DNA of 64,000 nt from Rossellomorea arthrocnemi (lineage in GTDB: Bacteria; Bacillota; Bacilli; Bacillales; Bacillaceae_B). Location: assembly GCF_904424705.1 (NCBI RefSeq), contig NZ_CAJGBF010000010.1, forward strand, positions 92,127 to 156,126, in the 5' to 3' direction. Position 1 is the stretch's first letter. The number at the start of each line of letters is the position of its first letter. Below are positions 41,774 through 50,865 of this stretch, in pieces. The notes under the pieces were generated by a model. That model ran no database searches. It was not told the DNA's origin and saw nothing but the letters and a program-made list of their open reading frames with translations. Made by a program: the position numbers and the translations under genes.

Positions 41774-43375
41774 GTGAAAATGAAAAAGCTTAGATTAAGT
41801 ACCCTTATCATCCTCTTTGTCTGTGGTGTTGTCCTTATTTCCCTTGTCATAACCGACCTGCTTATTTCAAGGACCATCAATGACAATATTGAAGCAAATA
41901 TTGAAGAAAAAGCCAAGATCGTTTCAAGGACAGTGGCTCACTCAACCATTGTAAAGAGTGGTCTTCAGAAACAAGAAAGTGAAGAGAGCATTCAAGAATA
42001 CGCACTGGATATTCAAGAATCAGCAGACGTCTTGTTTGTTGTGGTGATGAATATGGAGGGCATACGTAAATCCCACCCTGATCCTGAACGAATTGGCAAG
42101 CACTTTGTCGGCGGGGATGAAAAAGACGTTCTGGAAGGAAAAGAAAGCTTGTCCATTTCCGAGGGGACTCTTGGTAAGTCTGTCAGGGCATTTTCTCCCG
42201 TTTATAATGAGCAGCATGAACAAATCGGAGCAGTGGCAGTCGGGATTTCCCTGAATAGTGTAGAGGAAGCATTGAATCAAAGCCACTCGAACATTTTATT
42301 GGGATCGGTCATCGGAGTTGCTGTGGGGATCATTGGAGCTATTATCATTGCGAAGTACATAAAGAAAATTTTATTCGGGCTTGAACCTATAGCAATCGCT
42401 AAGATTTTGGAGGAACGGAACACGATGCTCCAGTCTGTTCATGAAGGAGTGGTGGCTGTGAATAAGGATACTACCATTTCCCTGGTGAATATATCAGCAC
42501 TGAAAATTTTCAATGAAGCTGGTCTGAACTCAGATCCGATAGGAATGCCCATTAAGGAATATATGCCTTATACAGGGCTTGAACGTGTCATGGAGACGGG
42601 AAAATCTGAGCTAGATGAAGAGCAGACAATCAATGGGGTAGCTATACTCGTGAACCGGGTTCCATTAATCGTTAACGATGAGGTAGTTGGAGCGATCTCT
42701 ACTTTCCGGGATAAGACGGAAGTAAATCAATTGGCGGAGCAACTAACAGGTGTAAAATCATATGCGGAAGCGCTCCGTGCCCAGTCCCATGAGTTCATGA
42801 ATAAATTGCATGTGATCCTGGGATTACTTAAGATGAAGGATTACACCCATTTAGACCGGTATGTGAAAGAGCTTGTTTCCTTACGTGTTGATGAAGTGAG
42901 CATGGTGACGTCGAAAGTGAAAGACCCTGCCCTTGCCGGTTTTATTATGGGGAAACTAAGCTACGCCAGGGAAAAGAACGTATCATTAACCATTGAATGC
43001 CATGACGTCATTCCAGAACCCTCGGATCCAGGCGTTACCCATAAGCTGATTACCGTGATCGGAAACCTCTTGGATAATAGTATTGAGGCAACCATGGAAT
43101 GTGATGAAAAGGAAGTATTGATGGAGTTATTTTATCGGGAGGATCAGTTTGAAATGGTTGTAACCGATACAGGAATCGGAATGCCGGATGATATGGTAGA
43201 GGATATTTTCACCAAAGGGTTTTCTTCCAAGGGGGAAGAACGGGGGTATGGCCTTTTCTTAGTGAAAGAGTGCCTCGGCAAACTCAATGGGAGTCTTCAT
43301 GTTGAATCAAAGGTAGGCTCAGGAACGACACTGATTGTTCAAGCTTCATATAAGGAGGGGAAGAAAAGTGATTAA
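41774..43375 (+). CDS. malK: Malate-type sensor histidine kinase MalK
   Basis: A 533-residue kinase of the CitA/DcuS type, equal in length to B. subtilis MalK (YufL). Two membrane helices (about 9-30 and 174-195) enclose a PAS-like extracytoplasmic sensor domain that binds C4-dicarboxylates in this family. A cytoplasmic PAS domain follows, then a DHp helix with the phospho-His in RAQSHEFMNKLHVILGLL and a HATPase domain (LITVIGNLLDNSIEAT, DTGIGMP, GYGLFLVKECL). GTG at 41774 with AGGAGG 6 nt before it; the frame upstream lacks a ribosome site. Confidence 0.9.
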   Translation: MKMKKLRLSTLIILFVCGVVLISLVITDLLISRTINDNIEANIEEKAKIVSRTVAHSTIVKSGLQKQESEESIQEYALDIQESADVLFVVVMNMEGIRKSHPDPERIGKHFVGGDEKDVLEGKESLSISEGTLGKSVRAFSPVYNEQHEQIGAVAVGISLNSVEEALNQSHSNILLGSVIGVAVGIIGAIIIAKYIKKILFGLEPIAIAKILEERNTMLQSVHEGVVAVNKDTTISLVNISALKIFNEAGLNSDPIGMPIKEYMPYTGLERVMETGKSELDEEQTINGVAILVNRVPLIVNDEVVGAISTFRDKTEVNQLAEQLTGVKSYAEALRAQSHEFMNKLHVILGLLKMKDYTHLDRYVKELVSLRVDEVSMVTSKVKDPALAGFIMGKLSYAREKNVSLTIECHDVIPEPSDPGVTHKLITVIGNLLDNSIEATMECDEKEVLMELFYREDQFEMVVTDTGIGMPDDMVEDIFTKGFSSKGEERGYGLFLVKECLGKLNGSLHVESKVGSGTTLIVQASYKEGKKSD

Positions 43376-44078
43376 TGTATTGATTGTAGAAGACGATCCC
43401 ATGGTAGCCCGATTTAATCAAAGTTATCTGGGGGAAATCAAAGGGTTTCAATTAATCGGGATTTCGAATTCGATTGAAGATGCCATGGTGAAATTGAAGG
43501 AATGTAAGATTGACCTGATTTTATTGGATGTTTATATGCCCGGGGAACGAACAGGAATGGATTTATTGGAGCAAATACGCAAGGAGCAGAGGGAGACAGA
43601 TGTCATTCTCATCACAGCCGCATCAGAAGCCGATAATATCCAGAGTGCTCTTCGCATGGGGGTAGTGGATTATTTGATCAAGCCTTTCGAGTTTGAACGG
43701 TTTAAAAAAGCATTGACGACTTATCGGGAGAGTAATCACCTGCTCCAAAGACAATCTACTGTCGATCAGAGTGAGTTGGATTTACTTTTACTCAGGGATG
43801 TACAAGAAACCTTAGAGAAAGTGTCCCTTCCAAAAGGATTGACGAGAAGCACGTTGGCGTCTATCTATGAGGAGATTGTGAGTTTTGAAGAAGAGTCTTT
43901 TTCGACAGATGATATTGCAGACGTGACGTCTATTTCAAGGGTGTCAATCAGAAAGTATCTCAGGTTTTTGAAAGATATCGGTATTGTGGATGAAACCCTG
44001 GTCTATGGAATCGGAAGGCCGGTCTATCAGTATACCTTGAATAGAAGGAATATCTCCAGAATGGAAAGTTATTTATAA
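43368..44078 (+). CDS. malR: Malate response regulator MalR
   Basis: A 236-residue CitB/DcuR-type regulator (235 in B. subtilis MalR/YufM). Receiver domain with VEDDPM, phospho-acceptor Asp in LILLDVYMPG, and LIKPFEF; the C-terminal HTH is FSTDDIADVTSISRVSIRKYLRFL. The GTG at 43368 overlaps the end of malK by 8 nt with AGGAGGGG in front, so the pair is translationally coupled. It should activate the malate transporter gene that follows. Confidence 0.9.
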   Translation: MINVLIVEDDPMVARFNQSYLGEIKGFQLIGISNSIEDAMVKLKECKIDLILLDVYMPGERTGMDLLEQIRKEQRETDVILITAASEADNIQSALRMGVVDYLIKPFEFERFKKALTTYRESNHLLQRQSTVDQSELDLLLLRDVQETLEKVSLPKGLTRSTLASIYEEIVSFEEESFSTDDIADVTSISRVSIRKYLRFLKDIGIVDETLVYGIGRPVYQYTLNRRNISRMESYL

Positions 44079-44122
44079 GCAGCTACGAGGCTGCTTATTT
44101 TAATTTCAAAAAACAAACAATA

Positions 44123-44141
44123 GTTTCATAATCTATGAAAC
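44123..44141 (+). promoter_or_regulatory. Palindrome in the maeN promoter, possible MalR site
   Basis: GTTTCATA (44123-44130) and TATGAAAC (44134-44141) are perfectly complementary with a 3-nt spacer. It lies between malR and maeN, where the activator should bind. Confidence 0.4.
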
Positions 44142-44172
44142 GGTTAAACGGTTCAATAAAATGAGCATATAG

Positions 44173-44186
44173 TGTAAGCGGTTACG
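44173..44186 (+). promoter_or_regulatory. CcpA cre-like site upstream of maeN
   Basis: TGTAAGCGGTTACG matches the cre consensus TGWAARCGYTWNCW at all but two positions. It suggests carbon catabolite control of malate uptake. Confidence 0.5.
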
Positions 44187-44268
44187 AAATAACAAGTAAG
44201 GGTGCTGGATAAAACGGCACAGTAAATAGTTCGGTCGTACTTTTTATTACAATAAAGGGGATGAGGAA

Positions 44269-45591
44269 ATGGGACAAGCAGCGTCAACACTCTCATATAA
44301 GAATGAGGAAACGAAAGAGAACGTAACTCTTGCGAAAGGACGTTCTCTACAGATTTTTAATATGCCGATCCTTTGGTTCCTGGTCTTTACGGGAATAACG
44401 CTTGCGAGCTTGTATACGGGAAACCTTCCGGGAGGAATGATTGGAAGTCTTCTCGTCATGATGGTTCTTGGTGAGTTATTTGGATGGGTAGGGGACCGCA
44501 CGCCGATTGTAAAAACGTTTCTCGGTGGTGGGGCGATCATTGCCATATTCGGATCTGCATTTATGGTCTATTCTGGTATATTGCCGGAGACAACGGTTAC
44601 ATCCATGACAGACTTTATGAAATCAGGCGGATTTCTGAATTTCTATATTGCTGCCTTAATTACCGGAAGTATTTTAGGAATGAACTCAAAGGTTTTGGTT
44701 AAAGTGGGACTGCGCTATTTCCTTCCGATATTTGGAGCGGTAGCCGGAGCCGTGGTTGTTGCAGGAATATTTGGGTCTCTTGTCGGATTTACCCTACAAG
44801 AATCCATACTCGTCATTACGATGCCGATCATGGGGGGAGGAATGGGAGCAGGAGCTGTTCCCATGAGTCAGATTTATTCTGAAATGATGGGGAATGAGCC
44901 GAGTTATTATATTTCCATGCTTGTACCCGCTTTGGCATTAGGAAATGTATTTGCTATCATTTTAGCAGCGGTCCTTGATATTATCGGAAAAAAAGTCCCT
45001 TCCCTGAGCGGAAACGGACAGTTGATGAAAGGTTTCACTTATGAGAAAGCAAAGCAAAAGTATAATATTGACAAGATGGGAGTAGGATTACTTGCTGCCC
45101 TGACATTCTTTACGGTTGGTTCCTTGCTGGGCTCCATTCTCCCGCTCCATCCTTACGCGATCATGATCATTCTTGTAGCTGTTGCTAAGATTTCAAACCT
45201 CATTCCTCAAAATGTAGTAGAGGGAGCGAGTCAGTGGTATCAATTTGTTGCGAGTAACTGGACCTTCGCTTTATTATTTGGAATCGGTGTCGCGTACACG
45301 GATTTGAATACGGTCCTTGAAGCTTTGACTCTTCAATATATCCTGACCGTACTCGGAGTGGTATTAGGGGCGATTATCGGTGCGGGAATCCTTGGAAGAT
45401 TGGTTGGTTTCTATCCGATCGAAGCAGCAATCACTGCGGGACTGTGCATGGCGAATATGGGAGGAACAGGGGATGTGGCCGTGTTGTCAGCCTCCAAACG
45501 AATGGAGCTTATGCCATTCGCCCAGATTTCCTCCCGACTTGGCGGTGCGCTGATCCTGCTCCTCGCAGGTTTGATTATCCCATTGTTGTGA
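44269..45591 (+). CDS. maeN: Malate:cation symporter MaeN (2-hydroxycarboxylate transporter)
   Basis: A 440-residue CCS-family carrier (448 in B. subtilis MaeN) with about 11 membrane helices. The two re-entrant GGxG motifs of this family are present: MGGGMGAGAVPMSQIYSEM and MGGTGDVAVLSASKRMELMPFAQISSRLGG, the second also carrying the substrate-binding Arg. It takes up malate (and possibly lactate or citrate) with Na+ or H+. The malK-malR pair directly upstream is its expected regulator. Confidence 0.92.
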   Translation: MGQAASTLSYKNEETKENVTLAKGRSLQIFNMPILWFLVFTGITLASLYTGNLPGGMIGSLLVMMVLGELFGWVGDRTPIVKTFLGGGAIIAIFGSAFMVYSGILPETTVTSMTDFMKSGGFLNFYIAALITGSILGMNSKVLVKVGLRYFLPIFGAVAGAVVVAGIFGSLVGFTLQESILVITMPIMGGGMGAGAVPMSQIYSEMMGNEPSYYISMLVPALALGNVFAIILAAVLDIIGKKVPSLSGNGQLMKGFTYEKAKQKYNIDKMGVGLLAALTFFTVGSLLGSILPLHPYAIMIILVAVAKISNLIPQNVVEGASQWYQFVASNWTFALLFGIGVAYTDLNTVLEALTLQYILTVLGVVLGAIIGAGILGRLVGFYPIEAAITAGLCMANMGGTGDVAVLSASKRMELMPFAQISSRLGGALILLLAGLIIPLL

Positions 45592-45661
45592 ATATGGTAC
45601 ACTTAGGCTTGACTCGAGTAGTCAAGTCTATCTTTCATTTTAATAGATTGTGGTGACATAA

Positions 45662-46564
45662 ATGGACGTAATATTAATCGTACTGCCCGCATTACTAGTC
45701 TTTCTCGTTGGATTTATCGGCCAAAAGAAACTGGGATTCGAGATCAACTCGATATCCAAGATGGCCATCTATTTAATGTATCCATTTCTCGCATTCAAGA
45801 CCTTTTATGAGAATGAACTGAATTTGGATTATCTTTATATCTTTCTTTTTTGTATTGCCCTTTGTATGATATTGATTCTTTCTATTAAAATAGTAGCGGG
45901 GATCAGGAATTATTCAAAACCGAGAGCATCGGCTATGATTCTTTCAGGGGTATTCATGAATTCCGGTAATTACGGCGTACCGATCATCCTGTTCGGGTTC
46001 GGGGAGATCGGTTTCCGCTATGCGGTTATCATGATGGTGATTCAGTCGTTTCTTATGAATACGATCGGCCTGTATTATGCCATCAGTGGGAGTGACAAAG
46101 CGAGGGACTCGAAGGAAATCTGGATGAAGATCCTTAAAATGCCGATCCTTCATGGAGCGTTCATCGGGCTTGTTTTTCAGGTTTTGCACCTGAAGGTTCC
46201 TTTGTTCTTAAGTCAAACCATCGACTTGATTTCACAAGCGACGATTCCTACGATCATGGTGGTTCTCGGAATGCAGCTCGCCACTCTTGGAGGGAAGAAA
46301 GTGGAGAAAAGTGCATTATCTTTCATTGTGATCATGAGAATGGTGGCTTCACCCATCCTGGCAGTGGCTATCGTTTCCCTGCTGCCTATTTCCTCGACAC
46401 TGGGTTCAATCCTCATCATATTGGCCAGCATGCCGACTGCAGCGAACACGACGATGTTTTCCCTGCAATTCAATACAGAACCTGATTTAGTGTCGGCAAG
46501 TACTTTGGTCACGACCCTTCTGAGTATCGTGACGATTCCTGTCATGTTGGCGCTTGTTTCGTGA
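45662..46564 (+). CDS. AEC-family (auxin efflux carrier-like) transporter
   Basis: A 300-residue membrane protein with ten hydrophobic helices. The NSGNYGVPII block in the first half and TTMFSLQFNTEPDLVSASTLVTTLLS near the C-terminus are the paired broken-helix motifs of AEC/BASS-type carriers. Bacterial members can transport malate or other dicarboxylates (MleP/MdcF), so a role in organic-acid exchange next to maeN is plausible but not shown. GTGGTGACATAA precedes the ATG. Terminator follows. Confidence 0.85.
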   Translation: MDVILIVLPALLVFLVGFIGQKKLGFEINSISKMAIYLMYPFLAFKTFYENELNLDYLYIFLFCIALCMILILSIKIVAGIRNYSKPRASAMILSGVFMNSGNYGVPIILFGFGEIGFRYAVIMMVIQSFLMNTIGLYYAISGSDKARDSKEIWMKILKMPILHGAFIGLVFQVLHLKVPLFLSQTIDLISQATIPTIMVVLGMQLATLGGKKVEKSALSFIVIMRMVASPILAVAIVSLLPISSTLGSILIILASMPTAANTTMFSLQFNTEPDLVSASTLVTTLLSIVTIPVMLALVS

Positions 46565-46566
46565 TT

Positions 46567-46594
46567 AAAAACCGCTTTCTCAAGCGGTTTTTTT
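46567..46594 (+). terminator. Terminator of the AEC carrier gene
   Basis: AAACCGCTT pairs perfectly with AAGCGGTTT around a 4-nt loop, followed by T residues. Confidence 0.9.
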
Positions 46595-46611
46595 ATTGGA
46601 AACTATTTTTT

Positions 46612-46640
46612 TTGACAGATGTCATAGAATCTATTACGAT
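46612..46640 (+). promoter_or_regulatory. SigmaA promoter of the YeeE/YedE gene
   Basis: A perfect TTGACA (46612-46617) and TACGAT (46635-46640) are 17 nt apart, 48 nt before the start codon. Confidence 0.6.
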
Positions 46641-46687
46641 TGTAAAATAAATTCCAACCAAATCAATAAGATTAAGGAGGATTATTT

Positions 46688-47938
46688 ATGGCTGGCTATG
46701 TTCAACCAATCAATGAACAAAAAGGACCGGAGAAAGCGAGTACCGAATTGGACTCGCCTCAGACTTCACTAGTGGCCGGTGGGATCATCGTCACAGCGGT
46801 TCTTGGCATCTACCTGCTCATTACACAAGAAATGGCCCAAACCGTGCTTCTTGTTCTTGGACTGCTGTTAGGCTATACATTATTTCATGCGCGATTCGGA
46901 TTTACTTCTGCCTTCCGCAGGGTGATGTCTGTAGGGAACGGGCAGGCAATGCGATCCCATATGTTGATGCTTGCCGTTGCCGTGACTTTATTTGCGCCCC
47001 TCCTTGCCACTGGCTACACATTTTTTGGCGGGGAAGCCACTGGCTATGTTTCACCGGTCGGTGTCAGCCTGATTATTGGGGCTTTCCTGTTCGGAATCGG
47101 TATGCAGCTGGGAGGTGGATGTGCTTCTGGCACCCTTTATGCGATTGGAGGGGGGCGTTCAGTCATGTTCATCACACTTTTATTCTTTATTGTGGGTGCA
47201 ACAGTGGGAGCGGCACATCTTCCATTCTGGACGGAGGAGCTTCCTTCCTTTAAGCCGATCTCGTTAGCGACGTCCACTGGATTAGGTTATTTCGGGGCAT
47301 GGGTCGTTTCCATGTTATTCTTTGGGCTGGTTGCGTGGGTCACTATGCGAATCGAAAAGAAGAAGAATCCACCACAGATGGCGCAACTTCCCTCAGTAAA
47401 AGGCTGGAAGCGGATCTTCCGTGGATCCTGGCCTCTTATCGGAGCTGCCATCGTGCTTGCGGTATTAAATGCCCTCACTCTCATGACGAGGGGGAATCCA
47501 TGGGGAATTACATCGGCCTTTGCCCTATGGGGATCAAAGTTTGCCGGAATGTTCGGAGTCGACGTTGCAAGCTGGGGTTATTGGTCAGGAGCCAATGCAG
47601 AGGCCCTTCAAGCGTCAATCTTTGCTGATTCCACCACCGTTTTGAATTTCGGTGTCATCCTTGGAGCGTTTCTTGCCTCCGCTGCAGGTGGATTGTTCCG
47701 CTTCAATAAGATCACCGGAAAAAATGCCTCAGCATCCGTCATTGGGGGACTGTTGATGGGGTACGGTGCCCGCCTGGCATTCGGATGTAACATCGGTGCT
47801 TACTTCGGGGGAATTGCTTCCTTCAGTCTTCACGGTTACATCTGGGGAGTCCTGGCCCTTGCCGGCACGTTCCTAGCACTTTATCTTCGTCCACTGTTCG
47901 GCTTGTCCGTTCCAAAACCGAAGGATACGTTCTGTTAA
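46688..47938 (+). CDS. YeeE/YedE (TsuA-like) sulfur transporter
   Basis: A 416-residue membrane protein with an internally duplicated YeeE/YedE fold, each half ending in a conserved Cys: GGGCASGTLYAIGGG (about 152) and FGCNIGAYFGG (about 364). In TsuA such cysteines relay thiosulfate across the membrane. No TusA, rhodanese or DsrE gene is next to it, unlike most relatives, so the acceptor protein is unknown. AAGGAGGATTATTT precedes the ATG. It is bounded by its own promoter and terminator. Confidence 0.88.
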   Translation: MAGYVQPINEQKGPEKASTELDSPQTSLVAGGIIVTAVLGIYLLITQEMAQTVLLVLGLLLGYTLFHARFGFTSAFRRVMSVGNGQAMRSHMLMLAVAVTLFAPLLATGYTFFGGEATGYVSPVGVSLIIGAFLFGIGMQLGGGCASGTLYAIGGGRSVMFITLLFFIVGATVGAAHLPFWTEELPSFKPISLATSTGLGYFGAWVVSMLFFGLVAWVTMRIEKKKNPPQMAQLPSVKGWKRIFRGSWPLIGAAIVLAVLNALTLMTRGNPWGITSAFALWGSKFAGMFGVDVASWGYWSGANAEALQASIFADSTTVLNFGVILGAFLASAAGGLFRFNKITGKNASASVIGGLLMGYGARLAFGCNIGAYFGGIASFSLHGYIWGVLALAGTFLALYLRPLFGLSVPKPKDTFC

Positions 47939-47944
47939 TCCATG

Positions 47945-47986
47945 GTACTGCTTGGGAACATCTTGTTTCCAAGCAGTATTTTTTTT
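47945..47986. terminator. Bidirectional terminator
   Basis: GTACTGCTTGG (47945-47955) pairs with CCAAGCAGTA (47969-47978), followed by eight T residues; ends the transporter and cotH transcripts. Confidence 0.85.
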
Positions 47987-47988
47987 AG

Positions 47989-49053
47989 TTAAAGATACTT
48001 TAATTCCTGTCTCAGGAAAGCACTGCGATCTTCAATGAACTGAAAGATGAAAGAAGGTTCTTTGTCATACAAATCAACATCTTTTTGAAAATGAGGATCC
48101 ATAAGAACATAGGGCCTCAGGGATGAATGTAAACTCAAAACCTTATCTTCAAAGTATTCCATATTAAACTTCGTTTCAAGTATCTCTTCCAAAATATCTT
48201 TATATAATTTCCGAAATCCGGATCGTTTCATTAGTTGTGTGGTAAGTTTGTTTTTGGTTTTTCCAGTAATCGGTACATAATCCCATTCCATGACGTCTCC
48301 ATTTACTTTTCGTCCAAACGTAGCATCGTAATCCCAGGGAATGATGGAAAATAGCTGATCGCGCCGGTTTAAATATAAAGCGTAGTTGTGAGTGAATCCA
48401 TCATTGTTCATCGTACAAACAGCTCCAGCGAGCCACCTCAAGTAGTTCTCCATGTGTAACCATTGGGGGATTTCCCGTTGGAAGGTTGAAGGTGCATTGA
48501 TTCTCTTGATGAAGTGAATAAGTAGATGGTCATCTTCCATTTTTCCAAGTTTTCGTTGATAACCTGATGTAAGACCTCTTTTCCTTTTTTGTGAAAAATC
48601 AGCTTTGTCGCTGACTGCATAATAAATCGTTCCGGGGGGAAGCTCTCTCTTTTTCAGGTACATTTCATCCACCGACTCGAGTTGAAGGTATAAACCTAGG
48701 GGTTCTCCCTCCTGGGTAAGAAATACATGCTGACTATTCGGAGTGTGAATCCCCACATCCCTCATGAAATCAAGGGAAAGTTTGTTTCGGAAGTGAGAAG
48801 GATCGAATGACTCTGCATTCAAATGTATTTCTGAGGAAGCGTCCCATCCGGGTGGATTATCAAATTCTACATGATATGATTTCTTTTTCAATTCCCGTGT
48901 GTAAGACCCCCTGTACCGGATATGGATGTCATACATGGTATTCTCTATCTCTAAACGGGCCGGCACAGGTGAGGTACTCCATACATCACGTTCCAGTTCC
49001 CTTAAATCAGTACGATCGATTTGGAGGTCAAATGAGGGTAAGGAAGGAGTCAT
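47989..49053 (-). CDS. cotH: Spore coat protein kinase CotH
   Basis: A secretory-kinase-fold protein that phosphorylates coat proteins such as CotB and CotG and controls outer coat assembly. About 354 residues (362 in B. subtilis). Matches throughout: YRGSYTRELKKKSYHVEF, HLNAESFDPSHFRNKLSLDF, LQLESVDEMYLKKR, YLRWLAGAVCTMNNDGFTHNYALY and the metal-binding IIPWDYDATFG. The ATG at 49053 lies 10 nt after AGAGGAG; an ATG two codons upstream is 4 nt from it and also possible. It lies away from its usual cotB/cotG neighbours. Confidence 0.92.
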   Translation of the reverse strand: MTPSLPSFDLQIDRTDLRELERDVWSTSPVPARLEIENTMYDIHIRYRGSYTRELKKKSYHVEFDNPPGWDASSEIHLNAESFDPSHFRNKLSLDFMRDVGIHTPNSQHVFLTQEGEPLGLYLQLESVDEMYLKKRELPPGTIYYAVSDKADFSQKRKRGLTSGYQRKLGKMEDDHLLIHFIKRINAPSTFQREIPQWLHMENYLRWLAGAVCTMNNDGFTHNYALYLNRRDQLFSIIPWDYDATFGRKVNGDVMEWDYVPITGKTKNKLTTQLMKRSGFRKLYKDILEEILETKFNMEYFEDKVLSLHSSLRPYVLMDPHFQKDVDLYDKEPSFIFQFIEDRSAFLRQELKYL

Positions 49054-49137
49054 GTTCATTATTCTCCTCTCAACTTTTTTAATAGATGTAATAGTATATT
49101 GGTCAGATCCACGTATTGACACGCTTTGCATGAAGAA

Positions 49138-49177
49138 AAAAGCTGCCATGGAATGGGATCACCATTCCATGGCAGCT
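49138..49177 (-). terminator. Terminator of the cupin-XRE gene
   Basis: A 16-bp perfect stem (49141-49156 with 49162-49177); on the reverse strand it runs into TTTTTTC. Confidence 0.88.
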
Positions 49178-49735
49178 TTACTCTTCCCCGTAATATATGA
49201 CCATCTGGCAGACAGCCACCTGATCTGACTCGTTGGAATATTCATGACCGGAGTCCCCGGCGAACCGAATCGAGCTTCCTTCAGGCAATACATATTTTTC
49301 CTCAGCTATCTTGAGGGAAACACTTCCAGAGAGGACCGTGATGTATTCCTCTACCCCCTTCGTATGCCCTTCATTACAGTAGGCACATCCAGGCTTCATC
49401 TCCACTCGATAGCTTTCCCATTTTTTCAATGGGTCGAAAGGAAAGATCGGGTACACGACATAGTTGCCGTCATCTTCAAGCACAGGCTGGACGTCCTCAT
49501 AATGAATGATGGACACTTGTTTGTTTGGCTTTTCGATGAGGGAAGAGAAAGAAACCTTCAATCCATTGGCTATTTTCCACAGTATCGCAACAGTGGGGTT
49601 CGAGTCACCCCGTTCAATCTGGCCGATCATTGCTTTGCTGACTCCTGTTCTCTCAGCCATTTGTTCCAGGCTGAAACCGCGTTCTCTACGGATCTTTCTA
49701 ATATTATCACCAATTTGTATCGGGAAATTTTCCAT
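49178..49735 (-). CDS. XRE-family regulator with C-terminal cupin
   Basis: A 185-residue regulator: N-terminal helix-turn-helix (about 10-60; IRRERGFSLEQMAERTGVSKAMIGQIERG) and a C-terminal cupin domain (about 105-180; EMKPGCAYCNEGHTKGVEEYITVLSG with metal-site His/Glu) that should bind a small-molecule effector. AGGAG lies 8 nt before the ATG at 49735. It is divergent from azlCD with 102 nt between starts, so it very likely controls them, perhaps in response to an amino acid. Confidence 0.87.
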   Translation of the reverse strand: MENFPIQIGDNIRKIRRERGFSLEQMAERTGVSKAMIGQIERGDSNPTVAILWKIANGLKVSFSSLIEKPNKQVSIIHYEDVQPVLEDDGNYVVYPIFPFDPLKKWESYRVEMKPGCAYCNEGHTKGVEEYITVLSGSVSLKIAEEKYVLPEGSSIRFAGDSGHEYSNESDQVAVCQMVIYYGEE

Positions 49736-49837
49736 GCTCAAAACTCCTCTTGTATACTATAGCATCTGTATGTATAATATAATAAATTATCGAAAAATAA
49801 AAATAGTACTGACTTCTATTATAAAGGATGTGAGAGG

Positions 49838-50557
49838 ATGGAGGCACTTCTTTCAACGAAAAAAGTAAGTGATTTTCGCCTTGGCCTGCAGGGTGGTCTT
49901 AGCATTGCGATCGGATATATGCCCGTTGCCCTGACCTTTGGATTATTGGCACGGACAACCGGATTAACCGTGACGGAGACAATCCTGATGAGCATGCTCG
50001 TGTTCGCCGGGGCCGCTCAGTACATTTCATTGAGTCTGATTGCGGTGGGGACCGGGATTTTTGAGATCATTCTCACAACGTTCATCGTGAACATCCGCCA
50101 CTTTCTGATGTCTGCTTCGTTAAGTGAGAAGCTTGAGGAAGACCGTTTGTTTAAAAAGCTTTTCTATGCGTTTGGCATCACGGACGAAACCTTCACGGTC
50201 ATCAGTGTCAAAGAGGGAAAGGTACGGACGGGTTTTGCCGTTGGTGTCATACTCATCTCATACGGAAGCTGGGTCGTGAACTCCGGGATAGGGTACTTTA
50301 TCGGGGAGATCCTTCCTGCATTCCTTCAGGCCAGCATGACGATTGCGCTTTACGCCATGTTTGTCGGACTTCTCGTTCCGTCCATGAAAAAAAGCGTCAA
50401 GGTCACGTTTTTGGCTGTGGTAGCTGGTACTCTGAATAGTATCCTCCTGTTTACCACGACCCTTTCAAATGGCTGGTCGATTGTGGCCGCTACCATTGTT
50501 TCAGCGGTGATTGTGGAAGTGGTGGTTTCGGTAAAAGAGAGGGGGAAGATCCGATGA
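49838..50557 (+). CDS. azlC: Branched-chain amino acid exporter subunit AzlC
   Basis: A 239-residue membrane protein, large subunit of an AzlCD/YgaZH-type exporter for branched-chain amino acids or analogues. The N-terminal GLQGGLSIAIGYMPVALTFGLLA and FAGAAQYISLSLI, NIRHFLMSASL and YAFGITDETF blocks are the family signature. The ATG overlaps no other frame and has GAGAGGATGG around it. It overlaps azlD by four bases (ATGA). Confidence 0.92.
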   Translation: MEALLSTKKVSDFRLGLQGGLSIAIGYMPVALTFGLLARTTGLTVTETILMSMLVFAGAAQYISLSLIAVGTGIFEIILTTFIVNIRHFLMSASLSEKLEEDRLFKKLFYAFGITDETFTVISVKEGKVRTGFAVGVILISYGSWVVNSGIGYFIGEILPAFLQASMTIALYAMFVGLLVPSMKKSVKVTFLAVVAGTLNSILLFTTTLSNGWSIVAATIVSAVIVEVVVSVKERGKIR

Positions 50558-50865
50558 ATAGTACGATTGTATGGATGATCATCGGAATGGCAATAGTGAC
50601 GTACATTCCGAGAATGCTTCCTTTCATTGTGTTTAAAGGAAAAGAGCTCCCTCCATTTCTTCAAGGTGTGTTAAAAAATGTCCCTTTTGCTGTATTGGGA
50701 GCGTTAATTTTCCCGAGTATCGTGTTGATCCAGGAAGGGAACCTCCTGTTTGGAGCGGTAGGGACGGTTGCCGCCTTTGTCATTGCTTTTCTTGGTGCCA
50801 ACGTAATCCTTGTGGTGATCGGGGCGATTTCCGTTTTGTCGCTGTATTCGATATTCTTAATGTAG
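50554..50865 (+). CDS. azlD: Branched-chain amino acid exporter subunit AzlD
   Basis: A 103-residue hydrophobic protein with four helices, small partner of AzlC. The motif YIPRMLPFIVFKGKELPPFLQGVLKNVPFAVLGAL is typical of AzlD/YgaH. ATG start inside the azlC stop region (ATGA), so translation is coupled. No strong terminator is seen after it; only a weak hairpin around 50880-50910 followed by TTTTTTT. Confidence 0.92.
   Translation: MNSTIVWMIIGMAIVTYIPRMLPFIVFKGKELPPFLQGVLKNVPFAVLGALIFPSIVLIQEGNLLFGAVGTVAAFVIAFLGANVILVVIGAISVLSLYSIFLM

Noticed and set aside
49244..49762. 172-codon forward frame opposite the cupin-XRE gene
   Set aside because: Antisense shadow of a well-supported regulator gene without a ribosome site.
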